A stretch of DNA of 64,000 bases from Streptomyces sp. 1-11 (GTDB lineage Bacteria > Actinomycetota > Actinomycetes > Streptomycetales > Streptomycetaceae), in assembly GCF_007176755.1 (NCBI RefSeq), contig NZ_BJTV01000014.1:62001-126000 (forward strand), read 5' to 3'. The translations under genes and the position numbers were made by a program. Position 1 is the stretch's first letter. The number at the start of each line of letters is the position of its first letter. This document shows positions 19,914 to 29,308 of the stretch, in pieces. Below the pieces are notes generated by a model. That model searched no databases and was not told the origin of the DNA. It saw nothing but the letters and a program-made list of their open reading frames with translations.

Positions 19914-20060
19914 CCGGCCCCCGCATACGCCGCCGCGCTCGTGGGGGGGACGCGGCGGACTCGGTGGGGCGGCTCGGTCCCGGGCCGCCCCACCACCTTC
20001 CTTCCCGTCTCTCACTCCGCCACCCGCCCTTCCCTCCCGTTTGAACAGGAGAAACCGCCG

Positions 20061-20702
20061 ATGGGCCGTCGCTCTCCGCTCGCCCGCGCACCCCGCCCCA
20101 CCGCTCCGGGTCGTCACCAGGTGCACTTCGACAGCTCGGTCAAGGCCGTCGACCGGGCGCCGATCGTCGTCGCCACGGACGCCTCCGTCGCCGCCGGCAA
20201 GGTGGGCACCGGTTACCTCGCCACCACCGGTGAGACCGGACTGCGTGCCCACCTCTACCCGCAGTACCTCACCACTCCCCGGGTCCGTGTGGTCGTCAGC
20301 GAGCTCCGGGCCGTGTACTGGGGCCTGCGACGTGTCCTCGCGGCACATCCTGGCCGGCCCGTCGAGGTGCGCGTCGACAACCTCGACGCCCTCGACCTCC
20401 TGCACCAGTGGCAGAAAGGCGGCGACCGGATGCCCGACGGCTACGAGACCCGGCTGCGCTCGCGAGGCCGGAAGGCCAGCCTCGTCAAGCTGCAGATGTA
20501 CGCGGAGTACACGCCCGGCCTGACATTCGTCCACGAGAAGGCGCACGTCGGCAACCCGCTCAACGAGGCCGCCGACTCCCTGGCCAAGCTCGGTCTGCGC
20601 TCCCTGAACGGCATGGTTCCGGCGACCGAGATACCCCGGCTGGTCCCGCTGTGGGCGGGCGGGGCGCTCGCCGAGTACCGGCGCGGCCGGAGCCGCGGCT
20701 GA
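20061..20702 (+). CDS. Ribonuclease H-fold protein
   Basis: A 213-residue protein with the RNase HI pattern of acidic residues: VATDASV (Asp near 40), VSELRAVYWGL (Glu near 81), RVDNLDALDLL (Asp near 106) and NEAADSLAKLGL near 173 (Asp in AADS). Together these match the D-E-D-D catalytic set, so nuclease activity on RNA:DNA hybrids is plausible. The first 30 residues are a basic, Pro-rich tail. The ATG at 20061 follows AGGAG. It is not the usual rnhA housekeeping gene by context: it lies between two exported-protein genes next to a restriction island. Its substrate is unknown. Confidence 0.8.
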   Translation: MGRRSPLARAPRPTAPGRHQVHFDSSVKAVDRAPIVVATDASVAAGKVGTGYLATTGETGLRAHLYPQYLTTPRVRVVVSELRAVYWGLRRVLAAHPGRPVEVRVDNLDALDLLHQWQKGGDRMPDGYETRLRSRGRKASLVKLQMYAEYTPGLTFVHEKAHVGNPLNEAADSLAKLGLRSLNGMVPATEIPRLVPLWAGGALAEYRRGRSRG

Positions 20703-20774
20703 GCCCCGTCCTCCCCCACCGCTCACTCCTTCCGTCCCACCTCCCTGACTTTCGCACCGAGAGGAAGTCCAGCA

Positions 20775-21362
20775 ATGTCCGTCCCCGAACAGCAGGCGCA
20801 CAACCCTGCCCCCGCCACGGCCCCCGAGACGGTCCATGAGGCGGCCGAGGCGCCGGCCCCCGCGGCTGCCGAACCGGTACCCGCCCTGCCCGACCACCCG
20901 CCCACCTCGCTCGTCCCGTCCGCCTCCCGCTGGTCGCGGCTGTCGCGCGGGACCGTCCTGGCAATCGGCGCCGGCATCGGGGCCGCCGTGGTGGGAGCCT
21001 GCTGGGCTGGGTTGTCGCTGGCCGGTAGCGCGGAAGAAACGTTCAGCACCGACGGGACGCTCACCGTCAACGGAATCGGCTCAGGGCTCGACTCCGGCGA
21101 CCCGTGTTCCGGAACGGACGGCTACTCCGACATCGACTTCGGCACCCAGGTCAGCGTCACCGACGCCGCCGGAACCCTCGTCGCCAAGGGCAGTCTGGGC
21201 CTCGGCAAGGAGACCGAGCTGGGCTGCGAGTTCCCCTTCACGGTCGACGACATCACGCCGGGCTCGAAGTTCTACACGGTCGAGGTCTCCCACCGCGGCG
21301 GTCTGACACAGACCGAGGACGAACTGCGCGCGGGCGGTCTCGCGTTCACCCTCGGCGACTGA
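20775..21362 (+). CDS. Single-span exported protein, unknown function
   Basis: A 195-residue protein: an Ala/Pro/Glu-rich N-terminus (1-50), one transmembrane segment (about 60-82, VLAIGAGIGAAVVGACWAG) and an extracytoplasmic domain of about 110 residues with two cysteines (DPCSGTDGY and LGCEFPF) that could pair. The domain has beta-rich spacing (TQVSVTDAAGTLVAKGSL). The ATG at 20775 follows GAGAGGAAG. Its layout parallels the protein at 19293, but the exposed domain differs. I do not recognise a function. Confidence 0.8.
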   Translation: MSVPEQQAHNPAPATAPETVHEAAEAPAPAAAEPVPALPDHPPTSLVPSASRWSRLSRGTVLAIGAGIGAAVVGACWAGLSLAGSAEETFSTDGTLTVNGIGSGLDSGDPCSGTDGYSDIDFGTQVSVTDAAGTLVAKGSLGLGKETELGCEFPFTVDDITPGSKFYTVEVSHRGGLTQTEDELRAGGLAFTLGD

Positions 21363-21515
21363 GCGGCGGCCGAAGGGCACGGGACAACCGCCCAGTGCCT
21401 TCCTTGCGCATCCCCGCCCCTTTGGGAACTTGTTACTGGAACGATGGACTTCGCCCACATGTCGGTTGGCAGGGCGTGGTGGGCCCGGCGATGGCAGTCG
21501 AATTGGAGACCCTCA

Positions 21516-22529
21516 GTGAGCACTTACGTCGACCCACTCGTCGATGGTGCGACCCCGATGAGCGAGTACGAGAGGCAGGTATGGGACACGCTCAACGAGC
21601 ACTGGCAGCGCCGCAGCGACCGCCGTGGTCTGCCGAACTGGGCGAGCACTGCACTCGGTCGCACCGGTGAGGCCGCGGGAAACGCGGCGAGACGGGTCAA
21701 GGACGCTGTGCCGGAGGCGGTCGCGGAGCCTATCCGTCGCGCAGGTGACGCGGTTGCCGACACGGCCCTGCGGCCGGCGCTCGCAGGCGCGGCCGCGTTG
21801 CTCGAGCTGGTCAATGACAAGGCCATGGATCTCAACGACCCGAAGGGCGTGGAGGAGCTCGCCCGCAAGCAAGGCCTCGACATCGACAGTTTCACCGAAC
21901 TGCGGCAGCAGGACCTCAAGGTCTGCGACCGGCTGCTGACCCGCAACACCCTCAAGTGGCGGACCACCGGCGCGGTCGAAGGCGGCGCCATGGGCCTGCT
22001 GGCCCTGGTGCCCGTCGCCGGTATCCCCGCTGCGATGACAGCGGACATCCTGGTCGTCCAGGTCCTGAGCACGTCGATAGCCGCGCGCATCGCGTACTCC
22101 TACGGCTACGACGCCAAGGATCCCCTGGAGCAGGAGTTCATCCAACGCCTGGTACAGCGGTCCTTCATGGCACAGGCGGCCAAAGCCAAGCCGTTGCGGG
22201 ACACCGCACGCGCTGCGAATGCGATCAAAGGGCGCATAAGGTGGTCGGACAAGCTTCGCCAGGACCACCGTCTCCTGGCCGCCCTTGAGAAGCTGATGCA
22301 GCAGCTGGGCCCGACCGGCTCCAGGGTGCCGGTTCAAAACGTCGCCAAGGTCGTGCCGTTCGTGGGAATCCTCATCGGTGCCGGAATGAACTCCGCGGTC
22401 CTCGGCAGGGTCGCCGCCGACGCCCAGCGGTACTGCCAGACCCGCTTCCTGTGCGACAAGTACGGGATGCCGCTGCCGACCACACTGGCGACCGACCGGG
22501 ACGACGACCTCCAGACCGACGCCACGTGA
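21516..22529 (+). CDS. EcsC family protein
   Basis: A 337-residue protein. After a variable N-terminus the EcsC domain spans about 95-325, recognised by GAMGLLALVPVAGIPA and, near the end, KVVPFVGILIGAGMNSAVLG followed by RFLCDKYGMP. EcsC was named from the Bacillus ecs transporter locus, but its biochemical role is unknown; these proteins are often found near membrane or defence genes. The GTG at 21516 follows GGAG by about 8 nt; an upstream ATG at 21444 is in frame but adds a basic Trp-rich stretch unlike the family. Confidence 0.88.
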   Translation: MSTYVDPLVDGATPMSEYERQVWDTLNEHWQRRSDRRGLPNWASTALGRTGEAAGNAARRVKDAVPEAVAEPIRRAGDAVADTALRPALAGAAALLELVNDKAMDLNDPKGVEELARKQGLDIDSFTELRQQDLKVCDRLLTRNTLKWRTTGAVEGGAMGLLALVPVAGIPAAMTADILVVQVLSTSIAARIAYSYGYDAKDPLEQEFIQRLVQRSFMAQAAKAKPLRDTARAANAIKGRIRWSDKLRQDHRLLAALEKLMQQLGPTGSRVPVQNVAKVVPFVGILIGAGMNSAVLGRVAADAQRYCQTRFLCDKYGMPLPTTLATDRDDDLQTDAT

Positions 22530-22597
22530 CCGATGGCCGCTCGGTCCACGAGGTGCCCTCCGGAATAGCCGCGACACCGCCCCGTGTTGCCGCGTGC

Positions 22598-23473
22598 ATG
22601 ACGACCAACGCGCCACGGCCCGAGGTACTGCGCTACACCGCCTTCTCCAGTGACCCCGTCGGCGGGAACCCCGCCGGCGTCGTGCTGGACGCCACCGGCC
22701 TGGACGACGATGACATGCTGGCCATCGCCGCCGAGCTCGGGTACTCGGAGTCCGCGTTCCTGACCGCACCCCCGGAAAGCCTCGGTGGCCGGCAGGGGCG
22801 GGCTTACGGCATCCGTTACTTCAGCCCCAAGGCCGAGGTGCCGTTCTGCGGGCACGCCACCGTTGCGACCGCCCTCGCGCTCGCCGAGCGGCTCGGCCCC
22901 GGTGAGCTGGTGTTCGCCACACCTGCCGGCACCGTGCCGGTGGAGGTCACCGAGGAGGACGGGACGGTGCGGGCCACGCTCACCAGCGTCGAGCCGCACA
23001 TCGAGGAGATCGCCGACGCCGATCTCGCGGAGGCGCTCACCGCGCTCGGCTGGCCGGCCGGGGATCTCGATCCGGCCTTCCCGCCCCGCATCGCGTTCGC
23101 CGGAGCCCGCCATCTCGTCCTCGCCGCGGCGACCCGCGCCCGCCTCGCGGACCTCGCGTACGACTTCGCGCGCCTCGAAGCCCTGATGCACCGCCTGGAC
23201 CTGACCACGGTCCAGTTGGTGTGGCGGGAGTCGGCCACCGTCTTCCACGTCCGTGACCCGTTCCCCGTCGGCGGCGTCGTCGAGGACCCGGCGACCGGAG
23301 CGGCGGCCGCCGCGTTCGGCGCGTACGCCCGTGAGCTGGGCCTGGTCCCCGAGGACGCCGTCCTCACCCTGCACCAGGGCGAGGACCTGGGCCGTCCCGG
23401 CGAGCTCACGGTGACGCTGCGCGCGGGCGACCCGCGCGTCCGGGTCGGCGGCGCGGGGACTCGCATCGGCTGA
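22598..23473 (+). CDS. PhzF-family isomerase/epimerase-like protein
   Basis: A 291-residue protein of the PhzF/diaminopimelate-epimerase fold. Family marks seen are VLRYTAFSSDPVGGNPAGVV at the start, YSESAFL with the conserved glutamate, RYFSPKAEVPFCGHATVA in the first half, and VEDPATGAAAAAFGAYA in the second. PhzF enzymes isomerise by acid-base catalysis; members outside phenazine clusters have unknown substrates, and no phenazine genes lie here. The ATG at 22598 puts the conserved start in place; no strong ribosome-binding site is visible and a GTG near 22526 remains possible. It is convergent with tdk. Confidence 0.9.
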   Translation: MTTNAPRPEVLRYTAFSSDPVGGNPAGVVLDATGLDDDDMLAIAAELGYSESAFLTAPPESLGGRQGRAYGIRYFSPKAEVPFCGHATVATALALAERLGPGELVFATPAGTVPVEVTEEDGTVRATLTSVEPHIEEIADADLAEALTALGWPAGDLDPAFPPRIAFAGARHLVLAAATRARLADLAYDFARLEALMHRLDLTTVQLVWRESATVFHVRDPFPVGGVVEDPATGAAAAAFGAYARELGLVPEDAVLTLHQGEDLGRPGELTVTLRAGDPRVRVGGAGTRIG

Positions 23474-23552
23474 AGCGCCGGTGACGCGCCACGGACGGCT
23501 CCCAGGCCGACGGGGAGGCACGGCGCCGAACGGCTGCGCCTCCGCGACGGTG

Positions 23553-24203
23553 TCAGGCCGGGGACACCGGCAGCACGTCCGGGGACAGGGCCGCCGCGCG
23601 GGAGGTCGCGGCGGTCATGCGGCGGCGGTGGTGGCGGCGGCACAGCACCTCGTAGCCGATCTCGCCCGCCGCGTGGTTGACGTCGCCGACGACCACCTGG
23701 GCGCCCTCCACGACCATCTCGCCGCCGACCGTGCGGGCGTTGTGGGTGGCGCGGGCGCCGCACCAGCACAGCGCCTCGACCTGGAGCACCTCTATGCGGT
23801 CGGCCAGTTCGACGAGGCGCTGGGAGCCGGGGAAGAGCTTGGAGCGGAAGTCGGTGGTGATGCCGAACGCGTAGACGTCCAGGCCGAGGTCGTCCACCAC
23901 GCGCGCGAGCTGGTCGATCTGCTCCGGCGCGAGGAACTGCGCCTCGTCCGCGATGACGTAGTCCGCCCGGCCGCCCTGGGAGAGGTGGTCGACGAGGTAG
24001 GCGTACAGGTCCTGGCCGTCCTCGACCTCCACCGCATCGGTGACCAGGCCCAGCCGGGAGGACAGCTTGCCCTCGCCCGCGCGGTCGTCCCGGGTGAAGA
24101 TCACGCCGGCGAGGCCGCGCGTGGAGCGGTTGTGCTCGATCTGCAGAGCCAGGGTCGACTTCCCGCAGTCCATGGTTCCGGAGAAGAACACCAGCTCGGG
24201 CAT
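23553..24203 (-). CDS. tdk: Thymidine kinase
   Basis: A 216-residue type II thymidine kinase, normal bacterial length. The phosphate-binding loop is GTMDCGKST (residues 9-17) and DEAQFL near 86 is the Walker B/catalytic region. A zinc site is suggested by CWCGARATHNAR plus LCRRHHRRR near the C-terminus, and the lasso region precedes it. It phosphorylates thymidine for salvage. It is downstream of the phosphodiesterase gene by 40 nt and may be co-transcribed with it. Confidence 0.96.
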   Translation of the reverse strand: MPELVFFSGTMDCGKSTLALQIEHNRSTRGLAGVIFTRDDRAGEGKLSSRLGLVTDAVEVEDGQDLYAYLVDHLSQGGRADYVIADEAQFLAPEQIDQLARVVDDLGLDVYAFGITTDFRSKLFPGSQRLVELADRIEVLQVEALCWCGARATHNARTVGGEMVVEGAQVVVGDVNHAAGEIGYEVLCRRHHRRRMTAATSRAAALSPDVLPVSPA

Positions 24204-24243
24204 GAGGGGATGAGCACCTTTCGGCGAGGTCGGGCGGGGGGGT

Positions 24244-25434
24244 TCAGGAGCGTACTTCGAGCAGCGGGACGAGCTGCTCGGCGGGGGTCATCGAGCCGTG
24301 GTTGCCGACCAGCGCCGATTCCTTGGGCTCCCGCCGGGAGGCGATGACCAGGACGTCGTCGTGCGCGGCCGCGATCACGTCGCCGAGCCGCGCGTACACG
24401 CGCTCGTCGACGCGCGGCCCGAACCAGCCGGCCTCGATCGCCTCGTCCCGCGAGGCCACCCAGAACTGCTCGCCGAGCACCTCGCGCCAGACGGTCAGCA
24501 CGTCGGCCTCGGCGCCCGGCACCGCGTACACGTGCCGCGCCCGGCCCTCGCCGCCGAGCAGGGCGACGCCGGCGCCCAGCTCCCAGTCCTCGTCGAAGTC
24601 GATCCGGTGCTCCTCGTCGAACGGCACGTCGACCATGCCGTGGTCGGCGGTGACGTACAGGGCGCTGCGCGGCGGGAGCTGCTCGGCGAGGCGCTGGGCG
24701 AGCCGGTCGACGTTCATGAGCTGGCCGCGCCAGGTGTCGGAGGCGACGCCGTAGCGGTGTCCGGCGCCGTCCAGCTCGGCGTAGTAGGTGTACACCAGCG
24801 AGCGGTCGCCGGCGGCCAGTTGCCCGGCCGCGAGGTCCATGCGGTCCTCGCCGGTGAGCCTGCCGTGGAAGGTGCCGCCGCTCAGCGCGACCTTGGTCAG
24901 CGGGGTGCTCGCGAAGGTGGGCGAGGACACCTGGGCGGCGTGCACACCGGCGTCGTGGGCCAGTTGGAACACCGTGGGGTACGGCTGCCAGAGGCGCGGC
25001 GGGGCCCAGGGCTGCCAGCGGAGCTGGTTCATCAGCTCGCCGGTGTCGGGGTTGCGCACGGTGTAGCCGGGCAGGCCGTGCGCGCCGGGCGGCAGGCCGG
25101 TGCCGACGGAGGCCAGGGAGGTCGCGGTGGTGGCCGGGTAGCCGGCGGTGAGCGGGCGGCCGGTGCCGCCGCGCGAGCTGCCGAGCAGCGAGTTGAGGAA
25201 GGGCGCCTCCTCGGGGTGCGCCCTGAGCTGCTCCCAGCCGAGTCCGTCGACCAGGAAGACGCAGACCCGGTCGGCCGGGGTCAGTTCCCCGATCGTGGCG
25301 GTCATGCCGGGGACGCCGAGGCCCGCGGCCAGGGTGGGCAGCAGGTCGGCGAGCGAGCCGCTGCCGTACTGGGGCAGCGGCGCGGTGTCCAGGGCGAGGG
25401 GCTCCGGGTGGTCCCAGGCGGAGAGCTGCGCCAT
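24244..25434 (-). CDS. Alkaline phosphatase superfamily / nucleotide pyrophosphatase-phosphodiesterase
   Basis: A 396-residue protein of the type I phosphodiesterase/nucleotide pyrophosphatase family. Metal-binding marks are FLVDGLGWEQL near 60, the nucleophile region AGYPATTATSLASVGTG near 100, YYAELDGAGHRYG near 220 and YVTADHGMVDVP near 260. No signal peptide is evident, so it is probably cytoplasmic. The ATG at 25434 shares one base with the stop of the upstream DUF5998 gene (TGATG), showing coupling. The substrate is unknown. Confidence 0.92.
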   Translation of the reverse strand: MAQLSAWDHPEPLALDTAPLPQYGSGSLADLLPTLAAGLGVPGMTATIGELTPADRVCVFLVDGLGWEQLRAHPEEAPFLNSLLGSSRGGTGRPLTAGYPATTATSLASVGTGLPPGAHGLPGYTVRNPDTGELMNQLRWQPWAPPRLWQPYPTVFQLAHDAGVHAAQVSSPTFASTPLTKVALSGGTFHGRLTGEDRMDLAAGQLAAGDRSLVYTYYAELDGAGHRYGVASDTWRGQLMNVDRLAQRLAEQLPPRSALYVTADHGMVDVPFDEEHRIDFDEDWELGAGVALLGGEGRARHVYAVPGAEADVLTVWREVLGEQFWVASRDEAIEAGWFGPRVDERVYARLGDVIAAAHDDVLVIASRREPKESALVGNHGSMTPAEQLVPLLEVRS

Positions 25435-26021
25435 CAGCGCGTGGTGTCCGCGGTCGCCTCGGAGATGGCCTGTGCGAAGGCGAGCGCCTGGCGCACCGTC
25501 TCGGGGCCGTCGCCGGCCTCGCTCACCCGCAGGCTGAGGTCGTCCGCCGTGGAGCTGCCCGTGTAGCCGTGGTCGGCCTCGCAGTTGGGGTCGCCGCAGG
25601 CGGCGGGCTCCAGGTCGATGCGGCTGACCGCGCCCCAGCCGATGGTCAGCACGATCTCGCGGGGCAGGGTGCCCGGCTTGTACTGCTCCGGGTTGGCGAC
25701 CACCCGGCTGACCACGACGGACGAGATCCGGCCGAGCTTCACGGACTCCGTGGAGGTGGTGGCGTACGGCGTCGGGGAGGTGCTGTCGGCGGCCTGCTCG
25801 TCGGTGTGGCTGACGATGAAGCGGTTGCCGGTGAGGACCAGCACGGTCACGTGCCGGCGGACCTCGTTCTGGTCGAACGTCGTCTCCTGGTGGACCAGGT
25901 ACGACCGGATGGGTTCGCCGCCCACTGCGGCCTCCACCGCCTCGGCCACGAGGGCCGGGTAGTAGCCGCTGCGCTCGATCGCCGCGCGCAGCCCCTGGGT
26001 CGTCGTACTGGTCTTGGCCAT
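25434..26021 (-). CDS. DUF5998 family protein
   Basis: A 195-residue actinobacterial protein of unknown function. The recognisable features are GYYPALVAEAVEAAVGGE near the start, an inner beta-rich part with HVTVLVLTGNRFIVSHTD, IGWGAVSRIDLEPAACG, and GDPNCEADHGYTG, whose Cys and His residues might bind metal. The ATG at 26021 follows AGGATGG; another ATG lies 9 nt upstream. It is the first gene of a coupled unit with the phosphodiesterase and perhaps tdk. Confidence 0.88.
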   Translation of the reverse strand: MAKTSTTTQGLRAAIERSGYYPALVAEAVEAAVGGEPIRSYLVHQETTFDQNEVRRHVTVLVLTGNRFIVSHTDEQAADSTSPTPYATTSTESVKLGRISSVVVSRVVANPEQYKPGTLPREIVLTIGWGAVSRIDLEPAACGDPNCEADHGYTGSSTADDLSLRVSEAGDGPETVRQALAFAQAISEATADTTR

Positions 26022-26195
26022 GGCGTCCATCCTAATCCGTGGGCAAGGGCGGTCCGGGCCAGTCGCCGCCACCCGCGACTGCCCGGCCCGCCCGCGCGCG
26101 GGCGCCGTGCCACGGACCCCGGCGGGCGGCCCGGACACTTCCCGTCCGGCGGGCCCGGGCGCTCCCCCGTCCGACGGGCCCGGGCGCTTCCCCGC

Positions 26196-29171
26196 TCAGT
26201 ACGCCGGCATGGTGCGCGGGCCGTGGTCGTCGCGGGCGGGTGGCGGCGCGAGACGGACGGTGGCGCCGAGGACGCTCACGCCCCGCTGGGCGACGACGAC
26301 GGGCTCCAGGGTGACGGCGACCACCTCGGGGTGGTCGTCCACCAGCCGGGACACGCGCAGCAGCAGCCGCTCGAGCGCGGGGGTGTCCACGGGTGCGGAG
26401 CCGCGCCAGCCGAACAGCAGCGGCGCGGTGCGGATGGAGCGCACCAGCGAGGTCGCCCCCCGGTCGGTGACCGGGACCAGACGGTGCGCGGTGTCGTCGA
26501 GCAGTTGCGAGGCGGGGCCGGCGAGCCCGAAGGACAGCACGGCGCCGGCCGCCGGGTCGATCACCGCGCGTACCACCGTGTCGACGCCCCTGGGCGCCAT
26601 GCCCTGCACCACCGGCCGCAGCTCGTCGGGCTTGCCGAACAGCCCGGTCAGCTCCGCGTACGAGCGGCGCAGCTGCTCCTCGTCCGCGAGGTCGAGGCGT
26701 ACCCCGCCGAGGTCGGCCCGGTGTCGCAGGTGCGGGGCGGTGGCCTTGAGGGCCACCGGGTAGCCGAGGGTGCGGGCGGCCTCGGCGGCCGCGTCCGGGG
26801 TGGGCGCGGGCAGGGAGCGGCGGACCGGGATGCCGTACTTGCCGAGCAGCTCGCAGGTCTCCGCCTCGCCGAGGGTGAGCCCCTGGCCGCGTTCGAGCAG
26901 GACGCCGATCAGTTCGGCGGCGCCCTTCTCGTCGATGTCGTCGTACTCCGGGACCTTGCCGGGGTCGGTGGCGTCGCGGCGCCACTGTCCGTACTTCACC
27001 ACTTCGGCGAGGGCGCGGACGGCGCGCTCGGCGGCCGGGTAGGCGGGGATGAGGCGGCTGCCGTCCCCCGGCGGAGGGGCCGGCGCCTCCGGAGCGGCCG
27101 GCGCCTCGGCAGCGGTGAGCACCTGTGCCGCGGCGGGCGTCTCGGACGCAGCGGGCACCGCAGGCGCGGCGGGCGTCTCGGACGCGGCGGGCCCCGGGGC
27201 CGGTGGCCGGTGCTCGGGGCGGGACGGGCCGGTGCCGTCCGGGGTGCCGGGTGCCGGGGTGGACCGGGGCGGGGCGCTGGTGGCGCCGGGCGCCTGCGGG
27301 GCCGTGCTCGCCGCGGCCGACAACGCCTGCGCGAGCCCCCCGAGTTCCACGTGCACCACCAGCACGGGCTTGCCGGGCGCCCCGGCCGCCGCCGACCGCA
27401 GCGCCTCCGCCAGTTCCGCGTCGCCCGGCGAGCCCTCCCCGATCGCGGGGATCGCCGTGACCACGACCGCGTCGCACGTGTCGTCGGCCAGCGCCCGGGA
27501 CAGCGCGCGGTGGAAGTCTTCCGCCGTCGCGCCGGTCGTCAGGTCCAGCGGCGGCGAGGGCCGCAGTCCCTCCGCGAGGCAGCGGTCGTACGTCAGCAGG
27601 CCCAGCGACTCGGAGTTGCCGAGGATGGCCACCCGGGGTCCGGCGGGCAGCGGCTGCCGGGCCAGCAGCAGGCCCGCGTCGACCAGTTCGGTGATCGTGT
27701 CGACCCGGATGACGCCGGCCTGCCGGAGCAGCGCGGACACGGTCGCGTGCGGCAGCCGCGTGGCCCGTACCGCGTGGCCCTGCGGCGCGGATCCCGCGCT
27801 CTGCACCACGACCAGCGGTTTGGCCGCCGCCGTGCGCCGGGCGAGGCGGTTGAACTTGCGGGGGTTGCCGATGGTCTCCAGGTACATGAGGACCACGTCG
27901 GTGTCGGGGTCGTCGTACCAGTACTGGAGGACGTCGTTGCCGGAGACGTCGGCCCGGTTGCCGGCCGACACGAAGGTGGAGACGCCCGTGACGCCCGTGA
28001 CCCCTCCCCCGCGCCGGTGCAGCCGGGACAGCAGGGCGATGCCGATGGCGCCGGACTGGGAGAACAGCCCGATGCGGCCGGGCCGGGGCATCTCGGGGGC
28101 CAGTGAGGCGTTCAGCCGGACGCCGGGCGCGGTGTTGATGACCCCGAAGGCGTTGGGGCCGATGATCCGCATGCCGTACGCGCGCGCCTGCCGCACCAGG
28201 GCCCGCTGCCGCTCGCGCCCCTCGGGCCCGCTCTCGGCGTACCCGGCGGACAGCACCACGAGCCCCTGCACCCCGTGTGCCCCGCACTCGTCGACGACCG
28301 CGGGCACGTGCTCGGCCGGGACGGCGACGACGGCGAGGTCCACGGGCTCAGCGATCTCCCGCACCGAGCGGTGCGCGGGCACCCCGTCGACGTCCTGGAC
28401 GTCCTCGGGGAACGCCTTGTTGACGGCGTGCAGCCGGCCCGGGTAGCCGGCCTCGCGGATGTTGCCGAGGACGCTGCGGCCGACTCCGCCGGGCGCGCGG
28501 CCGACGCCGACGACGGCGACGGAGCCGGGCGCCAGCAGCCGGCGCACCGAGCGCGCCTCGGCGCGCTGCTCGCGCGCGAGCTGGACGGCGACCGAGCGGT
28601 CGGTGGGCTCGAGGTCCAGCTCCAGGCGTACGACGCCGTCCTCGAAGCTGCGCTTCTGGGTGTACCCGGCGTCCGTGAACACCTTGATCATCTTGGTGTT
28701 GGCGGGCAGCACCTCGGCGGCGAAGCGGCGGATGCCCCGCTCGCGGGCGACGGCCGCGACGTGCTCCAGCAGCGCGGAGGCGACCCCGCGGCCCTGGTGG
28801 GCGTCCTGGACCAGGAAGGCGACCTCGGCCTCGTCGGCGGGCGCGGAGGCTGGCATGCCGTCGGTGCCGATGCGGTCGTAGCGTACGGTGGCGATGAACT
28901 CGCCGCCGACGGTGGCCGCGAGTCCCACCCGGTCCACGAAGTCGTGGTGCGTGAAGCGGTGGACGTCCTTGGCGGACAGGCGTGGGTACGGCGCGAAGAA
29001 GCGGTAGTACTTGGACTCGTCCGAGACCTGCTCGTAGAAACTGACCAGGCGGTCGGCGTCATCGACGGTGATGGGCCTGATGCGCGCGGTACCCCCGTCG
29101 CGCAGCACCACGTCCGCCTCCCAGTGAGCGGGGTACTCGTGCCGGTCCTGCCGGTCCGCCGGGCTCTGCAT
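26196..29171 (-). CDS. GNAT acetyltransferase fused to ADP-forming acyl-CoA synthetase-like domains (Pat-type)
   Basis: A 991-residue fusion. The N-terminal GNAT domain spans about 20-180 (acetyl-CoA loop VQDAHQGRGVASAL). Then come a CoA-binding Rossmann domain from about 205 (VAVVGVGRAPGGVGRSVLGN), a succinyl-CoA-ligase-like part with FSQSGAIGIALL, a Pro/Ala-rich linker of about 80 residues near 620-700, and an ATP-grasp-like C-terminus. GNAT first followed by the synthetase module is the actinobacterial type II protein acetyltransferase layout, as in S. lividans PatA, which acetylates acyl-CoA synthetases. The ATG at 29171 matches the domain start. The targets are unknown. Confidence 0.93.
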   Translation of the reverse strand: MQSPADRQDRHEYPAHWEADVVLRDGGTARIRPITVDDADRLVSFYEQVSDESKYYRFFAPYPRLSAKDVHRFTHHDFVDRVGLAATVGGEFIATVRYDRIGTDGMPASAPADEAEVAFLVQDAHQGRGVASALLEHVAAVARERGIRRFAAEVLPANTKMIKVFTDAGYTQKRSFEDGVVRLELDLEPTDRSVAVQLAREQRAEARSVRRLLAPGSVAVVGVGRAPGGVGRSVLGNIREAGYPGRLHAVNKAFPEDVQDVDGVPAHRSVREIAEPVDLAVVAVPAEHVPAVVDECGAHGVQGLVVLSAGYAESGPEGRERQRALVRQARAYGMRIIGPNAFGVINTAPGVRLNASLAPEMPRPGRIGLFSQSGAIGIALLSRLHRRGGGVTGVTGVSTFVSAGNRADVSGNDVLQYWYDDPDTDVVLMYLETIGNPRKFNRLARRTAAAKPLVVVQSAGSAPQGHAVRATRLPHATVSALLRQAGVIRVDTITELVDAGLLLARQPLPAGPRVAILGNSESLGLLTYDRCLAEGLRPSPPLDLTTGATAEDFHRALSRALADDTCDAVVVTAIPAIGEGSPGDAELAEALRSAAAGAPGKPVLVVHVELGGLAQALSAAASTAPQAPGATSAPPRSTPAPGTPDGTGPSRPEHRPPAPGPAASETPAAPAVPAASETPAAAQVLTAAEAPAAPEAPAPPPGDGSRLIPAYPAAERAVRALAEVVKYGQWRRDATDPGKVPEYDDIDEKGAAELIGVLLERGQGLTLGEAETCELLGKYGIPVRRSLPAPTPDAAAEAARTLGYPVALKATAPHLRHRADLGGVRLDLADEEQLRRSYAELTGLFGKPDELRPVVQGMAPRGVDTVVRAVIDPAAGAVLSFGLAGPASQLLDDTAHRLVPVTDRGATSLVRSIRTAPLLFGWRGSAPVDTPALERLLLRVSRLVDDHPEVVAVTLEPVVVAQRGVSVLGATVRLAPPPARDDHGPRTMPAY

Positions 29172-29308
29172 GGGCCCCAGGGTACGGCTCGCGTCGGACA
29201 GCGTCGCGAGGCAGTCTGTGGGGGACGACAGCCGGACCGAGGCCGCGGTCCGGCGGCACACCCCGGCGGGGCACGGGACCGCGCGGGGCATGCTTCGCGA
29301 TATGGGAA

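Noticed and set aside
22598-23473. PhzF as part of a phenazine cluster
   Set aside because: No other phenazine genes are present; stand-alone PhzF-fold isomerases are common.
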